Positions 1-7,497 of a stretch of 24,828 nt of DNA are shown here, piece after piece. Position numbers and translations under genes: made by a program. The stretch covers positions 1-24,828 of the forward strand of contig DCTV01000041.1 in assembly GCA_002329665.1 (NCBI GenBank), read 5' to 3'. A model generated the notes under the pieces. That model searched no databases and was not told the origin of the DNA. It saw only the letters and a list, made by a program, of their open reading frames with translations. Numbering within the stretch: the stretch's first letter is position 1; each line of letters begins with the position of its first letter. The stretch is from Christensenella sp. UBA1431 (lineage in GTDB: Bacteria > Bacillota > Clostridia > Christensenellales > UBA1431).

Positions 1-2
1 CC

Positions 3-736
3 CGGATAAAGTCAAATCCTCACTCGCTTGATCCGTGCCGGGCGGGCAGAAGCACAAAACTATTTACAGACCCGATCCTCCCCGTTAGCCTCGTAACGAC
101 GTGCCTATGGGTCGTGCTGGTGCTGCTCGTGTCCAGGGCGGAGGCGCTGGCCATAGCGCCGCTGCTCATATTCGTGGACATCACGATGATGCTGATACTG
201 CTCATCGGCGCGTTCAACCACCTCAAAAGCAGGAGGAGACGATAAAGACCATGCTCGTGCTGCCGGTGTCCATCAAAGACATCCTCTTTTCCAAGGTGGC
301 CTCTTCCATGGTGCTGGGCTTCGTTTCGGCCGTAGTGATGTCGCTGGCGCTCTATATCATCCACGGCATCACGTTCAACTACGCCGTCCTGCTCCTTTTC
401 GTGTTCCTCATCGGCGCGGCGCATGCGGCGATCGGGTTTTTCCTCGCGCTGCACAGCAAGGACTTCGGCTCGATGCTCGGGCTGCTGATGGCCTACCTGC
501 TGCCGTTCACGCTCCCGACGCTCCTGTTCGCTTTCGGCGCGATCGGCAGGGAGTTCGAATGGCTCCTCATGCTCTCGCCCTCGCATTCGGCGAGCAACCT
601 GATCACGGCCGCGGTCTCCGGCACGTACGACGCGGCCAAGACGATCGCCGCCTGCGCCTATCTGGCGCTGCTCGCGGCAGTCCTGCTGCGGTTTGCCGTG
701 TACCCGAGATTCAAAGACGACGCGGTGAGGAGGTAA
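3..736 (+). pseudogene. ABC-2 type transporter permease, 5' partial, apparently frameshifted
   Basis: Membrane permease of an ABC-2 exporter whose start lies outside the window. Two reading frames carry one protein. Frame 3 is open from the left edge and encodes two hydrophobic segments (about 72-130 and 147-215), including LFTDPILPVSL and LLIFVDITMMLILLIGAF, then stops at 243-245. Frame 2 continues directly with EETIKTMLVLPVSIKDILF, the typical loop after the second ABC-2 helix, and runs through four more hydrophobic segments to the TAA at 734-736. Adding one A to the A4 run at 225-228 restores a single frame reading FNHLKKQEETIKTM. It is therefore either a real one-base deletion or a homopolymer sequencing error. 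The stop is 4 nt before the next permease, so the two probably form one transporter. The ATPase gene would lie upstream of the window. An internal ATG at 251 could at most start a truncated product. The substrate is unknown. Confidence 0.7.
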
Positions 737-740
737 CTCG

Positions 741-1532
741 ATGAACAAATATCTTGCCCTGTTGCGTTACGAAACCAAAACGATAGTGAGGACGCCCATC
801 AACCTGTTCATGTGCCTGTTCCCGGTGGTCATCCTCCTGCTTGCGGCGTTTGTGTTCCCGCTTATCTTCCGGTCGATGAACCCCGCCGACGAAGCGGCGC
901 TACGGATCGCGATGCTGTTGATGCTGGTCATCATACTGGCCATCGGGAGCTATTTCCTCGCGGCGATGGCCACGTTCCTCCTGCTCGAACACAAGGACGA
1001 GAACTCTTTGAAGACCATTGCCGTCACGCCGCTGGGCGCGTCCGGATACCTGCGCTTCAAGATGGCGTACGTCTACGTCATGGCGTTTCTGGGCATGCTC
1101 CTGATCCTCGTAGGCACGAAGTACATCGCCGGGCACCATTATGCGATCGGGCCCTTATCCCTCTTTGAAAACGTGTCCGTCCCCGAGATCATCGCTTTCA
1201 GCGCCGTCAGCACGCTGCTGGTTCCCGCGCTCGCCCTTTTCCAGGGCGCCTTTGCCAAGAACAAGGTCGAAGGCTTCGCGTTCATCAAGGGGACCGGCCT
1301 TGTCGCGGTGGTGCCCGTGTTGATGGTCATGGACGTGTTCCAGGGCGGGCTTCAGTACGCGCTGGGCGTGTTCCCAAACTTCTGGGCGATCAAGGGGATG
1401 ATGCTGGAATTCCTCCCTATTGGGAACGCCGCCAACCTCAGCTTCCCGTTCTACCTTCTGATAGGCGCGGCTTACAGCATCCTCCTTATCATCGTCGCGT
1501 ACCGGCTGTTTCTGAAAAAGGCCGCGTACTGA
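741..1532 (+). CDS. ABC-2 type transporter permease
   Basis: Integral membrane subunit of an ABC-2 exporter, 263 residues. The N-terminus (LALLRYETKTIVRTPINLF) is the amphipathic stretch usual in front of the first ABC-2 helix. About six hydrophobic segments follow, with a charged loop after the second helix (LLLEHKDENSLKTIAVTPLG) that matches the E-x-x-x-x-L-x-x-x-x-x-P loop of the family. An AGGAGG site at 728-733 precedes the ATG and overlaps the end of the upstream permease gene, so translation is probably coupled. The pair resembles two-permease exporters such as those annotated as fluoroquinolone or bacteriocin-type exporters. That is family resemblance only; the cargo cannot be read from the sequence. 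A strong hairpin at 1595-1632 closes the unit. Confidence 0.85.
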   Translation: MNKYLALLRYETKTIVRTPINLFMCLFPVVILLLAAFVFPLIFRSMNPADEAALRIAMLLMLVIILAIGSYFLAAMATFLLLEHKDENSLKTIAVTPLGASGYLRFKMAYVYVMAFLGMLLILVGTKYIAGHHYAIGPLSLFENVSVPEIIAFSAVSTLLVPALALFQGAFAKNKVEGFAFIKGTGLVAVVPVLMVMDVFQGGLQYALGVFPNFWAIKGMMLEFLPIGNAANLSFPFYLLIGAAYSILLIIVAYRLFLKKAAY

Positions 1533-1594
1533 GCCGGGGGCCTCGGCCTTTCATTAAAGCAGGTTCGCGCCCGCCGGGAAGGACCAACGTCTAT

Positions 1595-1632
1595 GCAAGA
1601 GCCCCGCTTTTTTCGAAAAGCGGGGCTCTTGC
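1595..1632. terminator. 17-bp perfect hairpin with TTCG loop, probable terminator
   Basis: Arms at 1595-1611 and 1616-1632 are perfectly complementary (GCAAGAGCCCCGCTTTT and its complement) and close a TTCG tetraloop, a very stable combination. It sits 62 nt after the permease stop and 54 nt before the next start. No long T run follows on either strand, so it is an atypical intrinsic terminator. It could also act as an RNA 3'-end stabiliser or a processing site. Confidence 0.6.
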
Positions 1633-1686
1633 GCCGCGCGGATTATGGATTTAATATGGATAATAAACGTTCGGGGGGAAACCTGT

Positions 1687-2253
1687 ATGAAAAAACTCGT
1701 TTTGACGCGGGAAAGCCCCTGCCTCCAGCCGGTCAGGCGCCTTGTCGAGGAGCAGAAGCACAGGACGCTGGTGATGTGGGCCGTAGACTGCGCGGGGCGC
1801 CTGCTCGCGCTCTTCGAAAACAGGGTTTTAACAGACAGGCGTCCGCGCGAAGCCGTCGAAGCGGCGAAGAGATGGGCGCGCGGGGAGATTAAAATGCCTG
1901 CGGCACAAAAGGCGGCCCTTGCCGCGCACAAGGCCGCAACCGATGTCCTGGAAGACCCTGCCGCCTGCGCCGCCGCGCGCGCGACGGGCCACGTCGTCGG
2001 GACCGTCCATGTCGAAACGCACGCCATGGGCGTGGTCATATACGGCCTCAAGGCCTTCGTGTATGATGCAAACGAGGAAAACGCCGGCGAAGTGATCGAA
2101 AGGGAATGCGGGTGGTTCTATGGCCGTCTGCTGCATTGGCAGTCGAACATCGGCCTGGTAAAAGGGCCGTGGGCGCCCTTTTTGCTAAGAGACGACGTCG
2201 TGAACAAGGAAAAGCTCCTGAGGCAGAAAATGGAACGGGAACGAATCAAATAG
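1687..2253 (+). CDS. Imm5-like putative immunity protein
   Basis: A soluble, mostly helical protein of 188 residues. The segments MWAVDCAGRLLALFE, DRRPREAVEAAKRWARGEI and the alanine-rich AAHKAATDV followed by AARATGHVVGTVHVETHA match, from memory, the proteins annotated as putative immunity protein (Imm5 family), which are predicted to neutralise polymorphic toxins. No signal peptide or membrane segment is visible. I chose the ATG at 1687 because a purine-rich GGGGGGAAA lies 6-7 nt upstream and the protein then starts MKKLVLTRES; an in-frame ATG at 1645 would add 14 unconvincing residues. No toxin gene lies beside it and it is not in an obvious operon. Immunity function is inferred from family only; many members of this family are solitary. 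Confidence 0.65.
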   Translation: MKKLVLTRESPCLQPVRRLVEEQKHRTLVMWAVDCAGRLLALFENRVLTDRRPREAVEAAKRWARGEIKMPAAQKAALAAHKAATDVLEDPAACAAARATGHVVGTVHVETHAMGVVIYGLKAFVYDANEENAGEVIERECGWFYGRLLHWQSNIGLVKGPWAPFLLRDDVVNKEKLLRQKMERERIK

Positions 2254-2396
2254 AGCGGGCGAACCGCGACGTGGCCCCTGGGGCCCGAGTCGGGGTCTGC
2301 ATCCGAAAAAATGAAAAGAATATACGAGTTTCACAGAGCCAGACCGGCAATCCGGCCGGACGCTGAGCGGCAATTTCCGGCATTCGTTTGAAGACG

Positions 2397-2417
2397 GGGC
2401 CCAAAGCGGGCCTTTTC
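2397..2417 (+). terminator. Short intrinsic terminator candidate
   Basis: A 5-bp GGCCC/GGGCC stem (2398-2402 and 2408-2412, loop AAAGC) is followed at once by TTTTC. It lies about 145 nt after the immunity-like gene and just before the MarR promoter region. The stem is short, so confidence is modest. Confidence 0.4.
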
Positions 2418-2452
2418 TATAATTTAAAGATGAAAATACTGTCGGAATATGC

Positions 2453-2470
2453 TATATTTATTGTGACAAT
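2453..2470 (+). promoter_or_regulatory. Probable -10 element and operator-like palindrome before the MarR gene
   Basis: TATATT at 2453-2458 fits a -10 box. It abuts a perfect palindrome ATTGT-G-ACAAT at 2460-2470, which would lie over the transcription start. MarR proteins commonly repress their own promoter by binding short palindromes in this position, so this may be an autoregulatory site. No convincing -35 box was found. The leader to the ATG would be about 100 nt. Apart from this site and the terminator candidate, the 2254-2567 gap holds nothing recognisable. Confidence 0.35.
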
Positions 2471-2567
2471 TATGACTGGCCGGTGGTCCTTGACGCGTGC
2501 CGACAACTTATGACGGGAGGGCTTTTTAAAACGACAACCGACGTACAATTCAGGAGGTAGGTCCGGT

Positions 2568-3017
2568 ATGAATGAGAAAATGAGAAAAGACGTAACGGAC
2601 ATGCTGGCAATATTCACTGCGATGCCGGCAACACTGCTCAAAGGCCTGTGCATGGAAACGGAGCACAGGATCAACTTTACCCAAAAAAAGACGCTGCTTT
2701 TCATATATCAACATGAAGGCATGCCCATGAATTACTATAGCAAGATGGCGAACCTTGAAAGCGGGTCGTTCACCTACGCCGCGAAAGGGCTTGAGGAAAA
2801 AGGGCTGATCAAAAGGGTCGAGAGCTTCGATGATCATCGTAAGACGGGGCTGGTCCTCACGGCGAAAGGAAGGAAAACAGCGGCCCAGCTGTACAAGATG
2901 ATGGAGGCACACGTATATCGGCGGCTCGACGCATTGACCGAGGAGGAACGAAGAAGGTTTTACAGCGCCATCAGGGTGCTCTACGACACGAAAATGAAGG
3001 TCGAAACGAGCGTGTAG
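2568..3017 (+). CDS. MarR family winged-helix transcriptional regulator
   Basis: A 149-residue DNA-binding protein with the MarR layout: an N-terminal helix, then TQKKTLLFIYQHEGMPMNYYSKMANLESGSFTYAAKGLEEKGLIKR as the winged helix (about residues 44-90), the wing with ESFDDHRKTGLVLTAKGRK (the usual D-x-R-x-x-x-x-x-L-T-x-x-G pattern), and a long C-terminal dimerisation helix. A GGAGG site lies about 10-14 nt before the ATG. It is a lone gene, so its target is not evident. Candidates are its own promoter palindrome at 2460-2470 and the neighbouring exporter. In many MarR systems the regulator controls an adjacent efflux pump, but here the permeases lie upstream behind two terminator candidates, so that link is weak. 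Confidence 0.85.
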   Translation: MNEKMRKDVTDMLAIFTAMPATLLKGLCMETEHRINFTQKKTLLFIYQHEGMPMNYYSKMANLESGSFTYAAKGLEEKGLIKRVESFDDHRKTGLVLTAKGRKTAAQLYKMMEAHVYRRLDALTEEERRRFYSAIRVLYDTKMKVETSV

Positions 3018-3146
3018 CGCCACCACATAAGGCAGGCGGCACCAACCTAAGAAAAACTGTTTCATCCCTGCCGTTAATGCTTTCGTCCGTTTGGTTGGAA
3101 CAGTACTGTTATCGGGTTCCCCGGGTCAGTTAACGGATTAAATGCT

Positions 3147-3179
3147 GGCTGCCGGCAAACCATTGGTTTGCCGGCAGCC
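3147..3179. terminator. 15-bp perfect hairpin between convergent genes
   Basis: Arms GGCTGCCGGCAAACC (3147-3161) and its exact complement (3165-3179) flank a 3-nt loop. The hairpin lies between the convergent MarR gene (+) and the pyridoxamine kinase gene (-), where a bidirectional terminator is expected. Upstream, at 3071-3136, further pairing is possible: outer CCGTTAA/TTAACGG and inner GGAAC/GTTCC, with a 12-bp palindrome AACAGTACTGTT at 3099-3110. That suggests a folded 3' region of the MarR mRNA. Confidence 0.55.
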
Positions 3180-3216
3180 TTGGTCTGTCACCTATTTCCC
3201 CGTTCGTTTTATGGAG

Positions 3217-4065
3217 CTATGCGTCGCCTTTGAATACGCCGCCTTTGAGCAGGTAAAGGTACGGTTCGAAGCAAATGCCGCGCCGCGCGGCATCCGGATA
3301 GTACCGGCTATGTTCCATGGTGAACGACAGGAACCCCGCTGCGCTGTCCACGCTTTCGTAAAGCGTGTGGCCGGTGAGCAATCCCCCGGTGAGGACGCTC
3401 GAAAAAAGGTCGCCGGTGCCGTTCATCATAAACGGAAAGCGTTTTTCATAACGCTCGCTGTAGCCGTTTTCGTCCAGTATGCAGTTGACCAGGTGGCGGC
3501 CCCGCTCGATGCCGGTGATGACCGTGCGCTTCGCCCCGAGATCCGCAATCCGGCGCGCGAGGCTCTCGATGTCCGCAGATGAGATGCGGTCCGGGTCGTA
3601 GGGCTTCGAGGCCAGCACGCAGGCTTCCGTGAGGTTCGGCGTCAGCACGTCGGCGATCTCGGCAAGCGACTTCATGCCCTCGCACATCCGGGGCGTATAC
3701 GTCTTATAGATCACGCCGTTGTCCCCCATGACGGGGTCGATGACGACGAGCGGCGGAGAAAAATCGCGGACGAAGTCCCGGGCGATGCCGATCTGTTCAT
3801 ACGAGCCGAGGAACCCGCTGTAGAAGGCGTCGAACGCAAGCCCGATCTTCTGCCAGTGCCGGATATAGGCGTCCATGCACGGCGTGAAGTCATGGATATA
3901 GAAGCCTTCAAAGGCCGTGTTGGTCGAAAGGATGGCGGTGGGAAGCGGGCAGACCTCCACGCCGCAGGCGGAGAGCACGGGAAGAGCGGTCGTGAGCGCA
4001 CATTTCCCGAACCCCGAGATGTCGTGCATGGCCGCCACGCGCGGGAGTGCCGGTGTATCTGTCAT
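3217..4065 (-). CDS. pdxY: Pyridoxamine/pyridoxal kinase (PdxY type)
   Basis: Cytoplasmic ribokinase-fold enzyme, 282 residues, that phosphorylates B6 vitamers with ATP in the pyridoxal phosphate salvage route. The N-terminus RVAAMHDISGFGKCALTTAL and the following VCPLPTAILSTNT stretch match Firmicutes pyridoxamine kinases. VVIDPVMGDNG (about 107-117) and LTPNLTEA (141-148) are conserved family segments. NGTGDLFSS (215-223) is the ATP and catalytic site, with D219 as the expected base. A purine-rich AAGAGGG lies 7 nt before the ATG. The gene stands alone, with an AT-rich upstream region of about 60 nt and a strong hairpin about 40 nt past its stop. The exact vitamer preference cannot be told from the sequence, so the symbol marks the family rather than a tested activity. 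Confidence 0.85.
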   Translation of the reverse strand: MTDTPALPRVAAMHDISGFGKCALTTALPVLSACGVEVCPLPTAILSTNTAFEGFYIHDFTPCMDAYIRHWQKIGLAFDAFYSGFLGSYEQIGIARDFVRDFSPPLVVIDPVMGDNGVIYKTYTPRMCEGMKSLAEIADVLTPNLTEACVLASKPYDPDRISSADIESLARRIADLGAKRTVITGIERGRHLVNCILDENGYSERYEKRFPFMMNGTGDLFSSVLTGGLLTGHTLYESVDSAAGFLSFTMEHSRYYPDAARRGICFEPYLYLLKGGVFKGDA

Positions 4066-4231
4066 AGTTTGACCCTCTTTTGTTTTTCGATTATCCCCTA
4101 TATTTTATCACGTGCCGATTTATGTGCAAGCAAAAACACGCCCCCTTTTGTTTCCGGCCGACAGGACACGGCAGGGGCTTGTCCGGAGGGGCGGCGCCGG
4201 ACGCGCTGCAAACTGGGCGGGCCCGGCAGCG

Positions 4232-4726
4232 CTAGACGGCGCGTATCACGCCGCAGGCGATGCGTTCTCCCGCGTTTCCGGCCGGCTGCGAATGGTAGTC
4301 GTCGGGGCGTATGTGCAGCATCGCCGTACGACCTATGACCTCGTCGGGGCGGAACCGGTCCGTGTAAACGGTCATGTTCGCATAGCCGCGGTTCGGGTAG
4401 ACGGTGGGCAGGTCGCCCGCGTGCAGGGGATGGGGGCGGTTTTTAGGATTGTAATGCCCGCCGGCCGCGCGGAAGGGTTCGGGCGGGCGCGGCGAACCGC
4501 AGACGTCTCCCTCATGGATGTGGAAAGCAAAGGGGCCCACGCGATTTTTTGGGCCCTTGGATAGGCGCAGTTCGGGCAGGCCACTGACCACGATGGATAC
4601 CATCGTGCCCGAGTGCGCGGGATAAAACCGCACGATTCCCCTTATTCCGGGCGCTAAATGGCTGCCGTGGAGTTCGGCTGCGGCAACGGGCCTGGGCATC
4701 CGTTCGGCCGCGTTGGACGTCTTCAT
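4232..4726 (-). CDS. sodC: Cu/Zn superoxide dismutase, cytoplasmic form
   Basis: Converts superoxide to hydrogen peroxide and oxygen. The 164 residues carry the whole metal site: FHIHEG (copper ligands H69 and H71), GGHYNP (bridging H91), HPLHAGDLP (zinc ligands H99, H102 and D105) and MLHI (copper ligand H138). C76 and C158 would form the structural disulfide, and R155 fits the active-site arginine. The zinc loop is short, as in the HPxHAGDLP subgroup of Bacillota. No signal peptide is present with this start, so the protein would stay in the cytoplasm, whereas many bacterial members are exported. I chose the ATG at 4726 because AAGGAGG sits 8 nt upstream. The frame is open for another 435 nt upstream without a stop, but that part has no protein character. 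The gene seems monocistronic. With the OsmC protein at 24360 it suggests defence against oxygen. Confidence 0.88.
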   Translation of the reverse strand: MKTSNAAERMPRPVAAAELHGSHLAPGIRGIVRFYPAHSGTMVSIVVSGLPELRLSKGPKNRVGPFAFHIHEGDVCGSPRPPEPFRAAGGHYNPKNRPHPLHAGDLPTVYPNRGYANMTVYTDRFRPDEVIGRTAMLHIRPDDYHSQPAGNAGERIACGVIRAV

Positions 4727-4858
4727 GGGAACAGCCTCCTTATGGGTTTTCGTATAGGATATGCGCATGCTTCCCCGCTTGTTAAAAGAAGACGCCGGTC
4801 CATTATCGGCCGGTACGGCGCCGGTTTCGCCAAATTGGAGCGGATTTGAAGACGTGTG

Positions 4859-4949
4859 CGGCAGCCCCCGACGCTCCTTCATGGTCGACTGAAATCTGGC
4901 GGCGCGCTCACGTCGCTTTTCGGTCAGTAAATGCAGGAGGGGGCTGCCG
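4859..4949 (-). ncRNA. Structured RNA candidate between the LysM-CAP gene and sodC
   Basis: Read on the minus strand, three complementary pairs nest in order: an outer 11-bp CGGCAGCCCCC with its complement (4939-4949 with 4859-4869), then TCCT/AGGA, then ACTGA/TCAGT, around a GC-rich core. The element lies in the 245-nt gap, 22 nt after the LysM-CAP stop and 133 nt before the sodC start. It could be a 3' element of the former or a leader structure of the latter. No known riboswitch consensus was recognised and no T run follows. Confidence 0.3.
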
Positions 4950-4971
4950 GGCGTTGCCGGTACGTACGGCC

Positions 4972-5589
4972 TTACTTTCTGATGAACATCTGCGTCCAGT
5001 AATTCGTGCCGGTGCTGTCGGTTGCCAGGCCGATGCCGATCTGCGTATAATTGTTGCTCAGTATGTTCGCGCGGTGCCCCGGGCTGTTCATCCAGCCCTG
5101 GACCACCGCCGAGGCGCTGAGACGGCCTTTTGCGATGTTTTCGCCCGCCGCGGAATACCATATGCCGAAGGCCGATATCATCTGGAACGGCCCGCCGTAG
5201 ACGGGGGATGTGTGGCTGAAATACCGGTTGTCGCGCATGTCGGCGGATTTATAGCGCGCGACCCGTGAAAGCTCCCAGTTGCTTTTGAGCGCGGGGAGGC
5301 CGTATCTGTTGCGCTGGGCGTTGGTCAGGCGGATGGCTTCCGCCTCGATGGCCTTTATATCGTCGATGTTCGGGATCGTCACCTTGTCGCCCGGATAGAT
5401 CAGGTCAGGGTTCTTGAATTGGGGATTCGCGCCGATGATCTCGGAGAGGCCGATCTGGTATTTCACGGCGATCTTCCACAGGCTGTCGCCTCTCTTAACG
5501 GTGTAGATGTCGTGTGCCGCCAGCACGGTCCCCGTGAAAAAGGTCGTGACGAGAACCGTCAGGATAATCCATAGCTTCGTTTTTTTCAA
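4972..5589 (-). CDS. Secreted LysM and CAP domain protein (YkwD/SCP type)
   Basis: Exported cell-wall-associated protein of 205 residues. A basic N-terminus and one hydrophobic stretch ending near VLAAHD form a signal peptide (about residues 1-25). One LysM domain follows (IYTVKRGDSLWKIAVKYQ to PGDKVTIP, about 28-73), which binds peptidoglycan. A CAP domain (about 80-205) has the conserved FSHTSP, GENIA and SPGHRANIL segments, giving the histidine-glutamate-histidine cluster of the family. The function of bacterial CAP domains is largely unsettled; some are spore-coat or germination associated. I prefer a TTG start at 5589 because AGGAGGT lies 9 nt upstream and the product then begins with the signal peptide. 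An ATG at 5646 would read through that site and add 19 residues. It appears to be a single-gene unit. Confidence 0.82.
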   Translation of the reverse strand: MKKTKLWIILTVLVTTFFTGTVLAAHDIYTVKRGDSLWKIAVKYQIGLSEIIGANPQFKNPDLIYPGDKVTIPNIDDIKAIEAEAIRLTNAQRNRYGLPALKSNWELSRVARYKSADMRDNRYFSHTSPVYGGPFQMISAFGIWYSAAGENIAKGRLSASAVVQGWMNSPGHRANILSNNYTQIGIGLATDSTGTNYWTQMFIRK

Positions 5590-5985
5590 GCTGTGTCCAC
5601 CTCCTGAACATACGTTATCCTTAAGGGAAAGGAAATATGGATGCATATTATGCCAGTAGGCGGGCCCGATGGTTATATTTCACAATGCGTGAACCCATAC
5701 GGCGGAAAACGAACGCCGGCGTATGATGATCGATTCAGTGCTGAGGGGAGCCGGGATGATCGTCGGACCGGGGCGGAGACTTAACCAGCCCCTGTCCCCT
5801 CGCTTGCCGTTTCTTTCATACAGAAATGACAAACGATTCCCGCCCCGCATCGTCTCGTATCCCCTTAACAGGGTCTTTTCCGGTCTTCAGCCGGTCACAC
5901 ATGGCACATCCATACAATATACTATACTGAAGGACATTATAAGCGGCGCATAAAAATGAAACCAACGAAAGAGGGTGGCGTGGCA
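5590..5985. other. Intergenic region between divergent genes
   Basis: This 396-nt stretch separates the LysM-CAP gene (-) from the basic repeat gene (+), so promoters for both should lie here. A -10-like TATACT is at 5923-5928 on +, without a good -35. On - the stretch around 5645-5690 is AT-rich. A 76-codon frame at 5723-5953 (+) has no family resemblance and no ribosome-binding site, and I do not call it a gene. Nothing else was recognised. Confidence 0.5.
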
Positions 5986-6294
5986 ATGGATGTCGAAGAA
6001 TTGTCCAGGGACGAGCTGATCAAACTCGCCAAAGCCGCACAACGGCAGCGTGAGGCACAGCAGAAATACTATGCGGCCAACAAAGACAGAATCACGGCCG
6101 CTCAGCGCAGATACTACCAGGCCAACAAGGAACGCATCGTCCAGGCGAAACGCAAATACTATGCTGAGAACAGGGATAAAGTGCTCCAAAGCAGGCGGGA
6201 ACAGCGGGAAAAACGTAAGCGCGAAGCGGTCCGCAAACTGCTGAGCACGGCCCAGGACGTGAACGAAGCGTTGAAAAACACCAACAAATCCTGA
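5986..6294 (+). CDS. Small, highly basic protein with a 15-residue repeat, unknown function
   Basis: The predicted 102-residue protein begins with a short acidic helix (MDVEELSRDELIKLAKAA). It then carries three 15-residue repeats starting KYYAANKDRI, RYYQANKERI and KYYAENRDKV (residues 27-71) and an Arg/Lys-rich helix to the end. There are no cysteines, signal peptide or membrane segments. The repeat should form a continuous charged helix, perhaps a coiled coil, and the strong net positive charge suits nucleic acid binding. That is inference only. Similar YY-x-x-N-K/R-D/E repeats occur in scattered bacterial, phage and algal-virus proteins of unknown role, sometimes beside HNH-type domains. 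I chose the ATG at 5986 because GAGGGTGG lies about 9 nt upstream; an ATG at 5956 would add ten residues without a site. The gene stands alone and ends at a hairpin. Confidence 0.65.
   Translation: MDVEELSRDELIKLAKAAQRQREAQQKYYAANKDRITAAQRRYYQANKERIVQAKRKYYAENRDKVLQSRREQREKRKREAVRKLLSTAQDVNEALKNTNKS
6064..6198 (+). repeat. Three coding repeats of 45 nt (15 residues)
   Basis: Units at 6064-6108, 6109-6153 and 6154-6198 encode the K/R-YY-x-x-N-K/R-D/E-R/K repeat. The DNA copies have diverged at many synonymous positions while the amino acids are kept, which indicates selection on the protein and argues against recent tandem duplication. Confidence 0.75.
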
Positions 6295-6300
6295 AATAGA

Positions 6301-6328
6301 AAAGCCTGCCCCGAATCGAGCAGGCTTT
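6301..6328. terminator. Bidirectional terminator
   Basis: A 9-bp stem AAAGCCTGC/GCAGGCTTT (6301-6309 and 6320-6328) closes a 10-nt loop. It sits between the converging basic repeat gene (+) and leuB (-). On the minus strand the stem is followed by TTTTC-like sequence (after counting its own T3), which suits leuB termination best. Confidence 0.7.
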
Positions 6329-6363
6329 ACATAATCCCTTTGGGCCCCGTTTTTTATCCAGAC

Positions 6364-7440
6364 TTACGGCCCGAGCACGCAGGCGGCCACGCGCTCGCCC
6401 ATCTCCTGGGTGGTGACGCACGGCCCGCCCGCCGCGATGTCGGGCGTGCGAAGCCCCTCGTCAAGCACTTTTTTAACGGCGTTTTCGATGGCCGCGGACG
6501 CTTCGGTCATGCCGAAAGAGTGGGTGAGCATCATCGACACCGACAGCACGGCGGCCAGCGGATTGGCCACGGACTTCCCGGCGATGTCGGGAGCCGAGCC
6601 GTGCACCGGTTCGTACAGGCCCGTGCCGCTGCCGATCGAAGCCGAGGGCAGCATGCCGATCGAGCCGGTGATCTGGCTTGCCAGGTCGGAGAGGATGTCG
6701 CCGAACATGTTGGACGTCACGACCACGTCGAACTGGTGCGGATTGCGCACGAGCTGCATCGCGGCGTTGTCCACATACATGTGTTCGAGAGCGATGTCGG
6801 GATACTTAGCGTGCAGCCGCGTCACCGTCTCGCGCCAGAGCCGCGAGGACTCCAGGACGTTTGCCTTGTCGACCGAGCAAACGCGGCGGGACCGTTTGCG
6901 CGCGCTGTTAAAAGCCACCCGCGCGATGCGCTCTATCTCGGGCGCCGTATACAGCTCCGTATCGAACGCGGCTTCCGCGCCGTCCTTTTTGATGCGCCCG
7001 CGTTCCCCGAAGTAGATACCGCCCGTGAGCTCGCGCACGATCAGGATGTCCAGATGACCGCCCAGGATTCCGGGCCTGAGCGGTGAGGCGCCGATCAGCG
7101 CCCCGTGCACGATGGCCGGGCGGAGGTTTGCGAAAAGCCCCAGCCCCGCGCGTATGCCCAGAAGCCCCGCTTCCGGCCGCAGGGCGCCCTCGAGGCCGTC
7201 CCATTTCGGCCCGCCGACGGCGCCCATCAGCACGGCGTCGCAGCTTTTGCAGAGCGAGAGCGTTTGCTCCGGAAGCGGCACGCCGGTCCGGTCTATCGCG
7301 CATCCGCCGATGAGCCCTTCTTCGGTCGAGACCGTGAAGCCGAAGCCTTTCGCGGCCGCGTCCAGCACCCGCACGGCCTCTTTCGTGACCTCGGGACCGA
7401 TGCCGTCGCCCGGCAGGAGGGCGATCCGCATATGATCCAT
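6364..7440 (-). CDS. leuB: 3-isopropylmalate dehydrogenase
   Basis: NAD-dependent oxidative decarboxylase of leucine synthesis that turns 3-isopropylmalate into 2-oxoisocaproate. The 358-residue length is normal. It shows the N-terminal [13 protein letters not shown] nucleotide loop, VGGPKWDG, the [23 protein letters not shown] region typical of LeuB, and the metal-binding segment [45 protein letters not shown] completes the active site. The start MDHM at 7440 has AAGGGG 10 nt upstream; a second ATG at 7431 is possible. It lies 57 nt behind leuA on the same strand and should share its T-box-controlled transcript. The isomerase genes leuC and leuD, often between or beside these two, are not in the window. 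Confidence 0.93.
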   Translation of the reverse strand: MDHMRIALLPGDGIGPEVTKEAVRVLDAAAKGFGFTVSTEEGLIGGCAIDRTGVPLPEQTLSLCKSCDAVLMGAVGGPKWDGLEGALRPEAGLLGIRAGLGLFANLRPAIVHGALIGASPLRPGILGGHLDILIVRELTGGIYFGERGRIKKDGAEAAFDTELYTAPEIERIARVAFNSARKRSRRVCSVDKANVLESSRLWRETVTRLHAKYPDIALEHMYVDNAAMQLVRNPHQFDVVVTSNMFGDILSDLASQITGSIGMLPSASIGSGTGLYEPVHGSAPDIAGKSVANPLAAVLSVSMMLTHSFGMTEASAAIENAVKKVLDEGLRTPDIAAGGPCVTTQEMGERVAACVLGP

Positions 7441-7497
7441 GTTGATAATTCCCCTTTCAGTTTTCTTATCATGCGCCGGCTTGCTTCGCACCATGCG

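Noticed and set aside
4727..5161. N-terminal extension of the superoxide dismutase frame
   Set aside because: The frame is open but passes through the structured intergenic element and the antisense of the LysM-CAP gene. The good ribosome-binding site sits at 4726.
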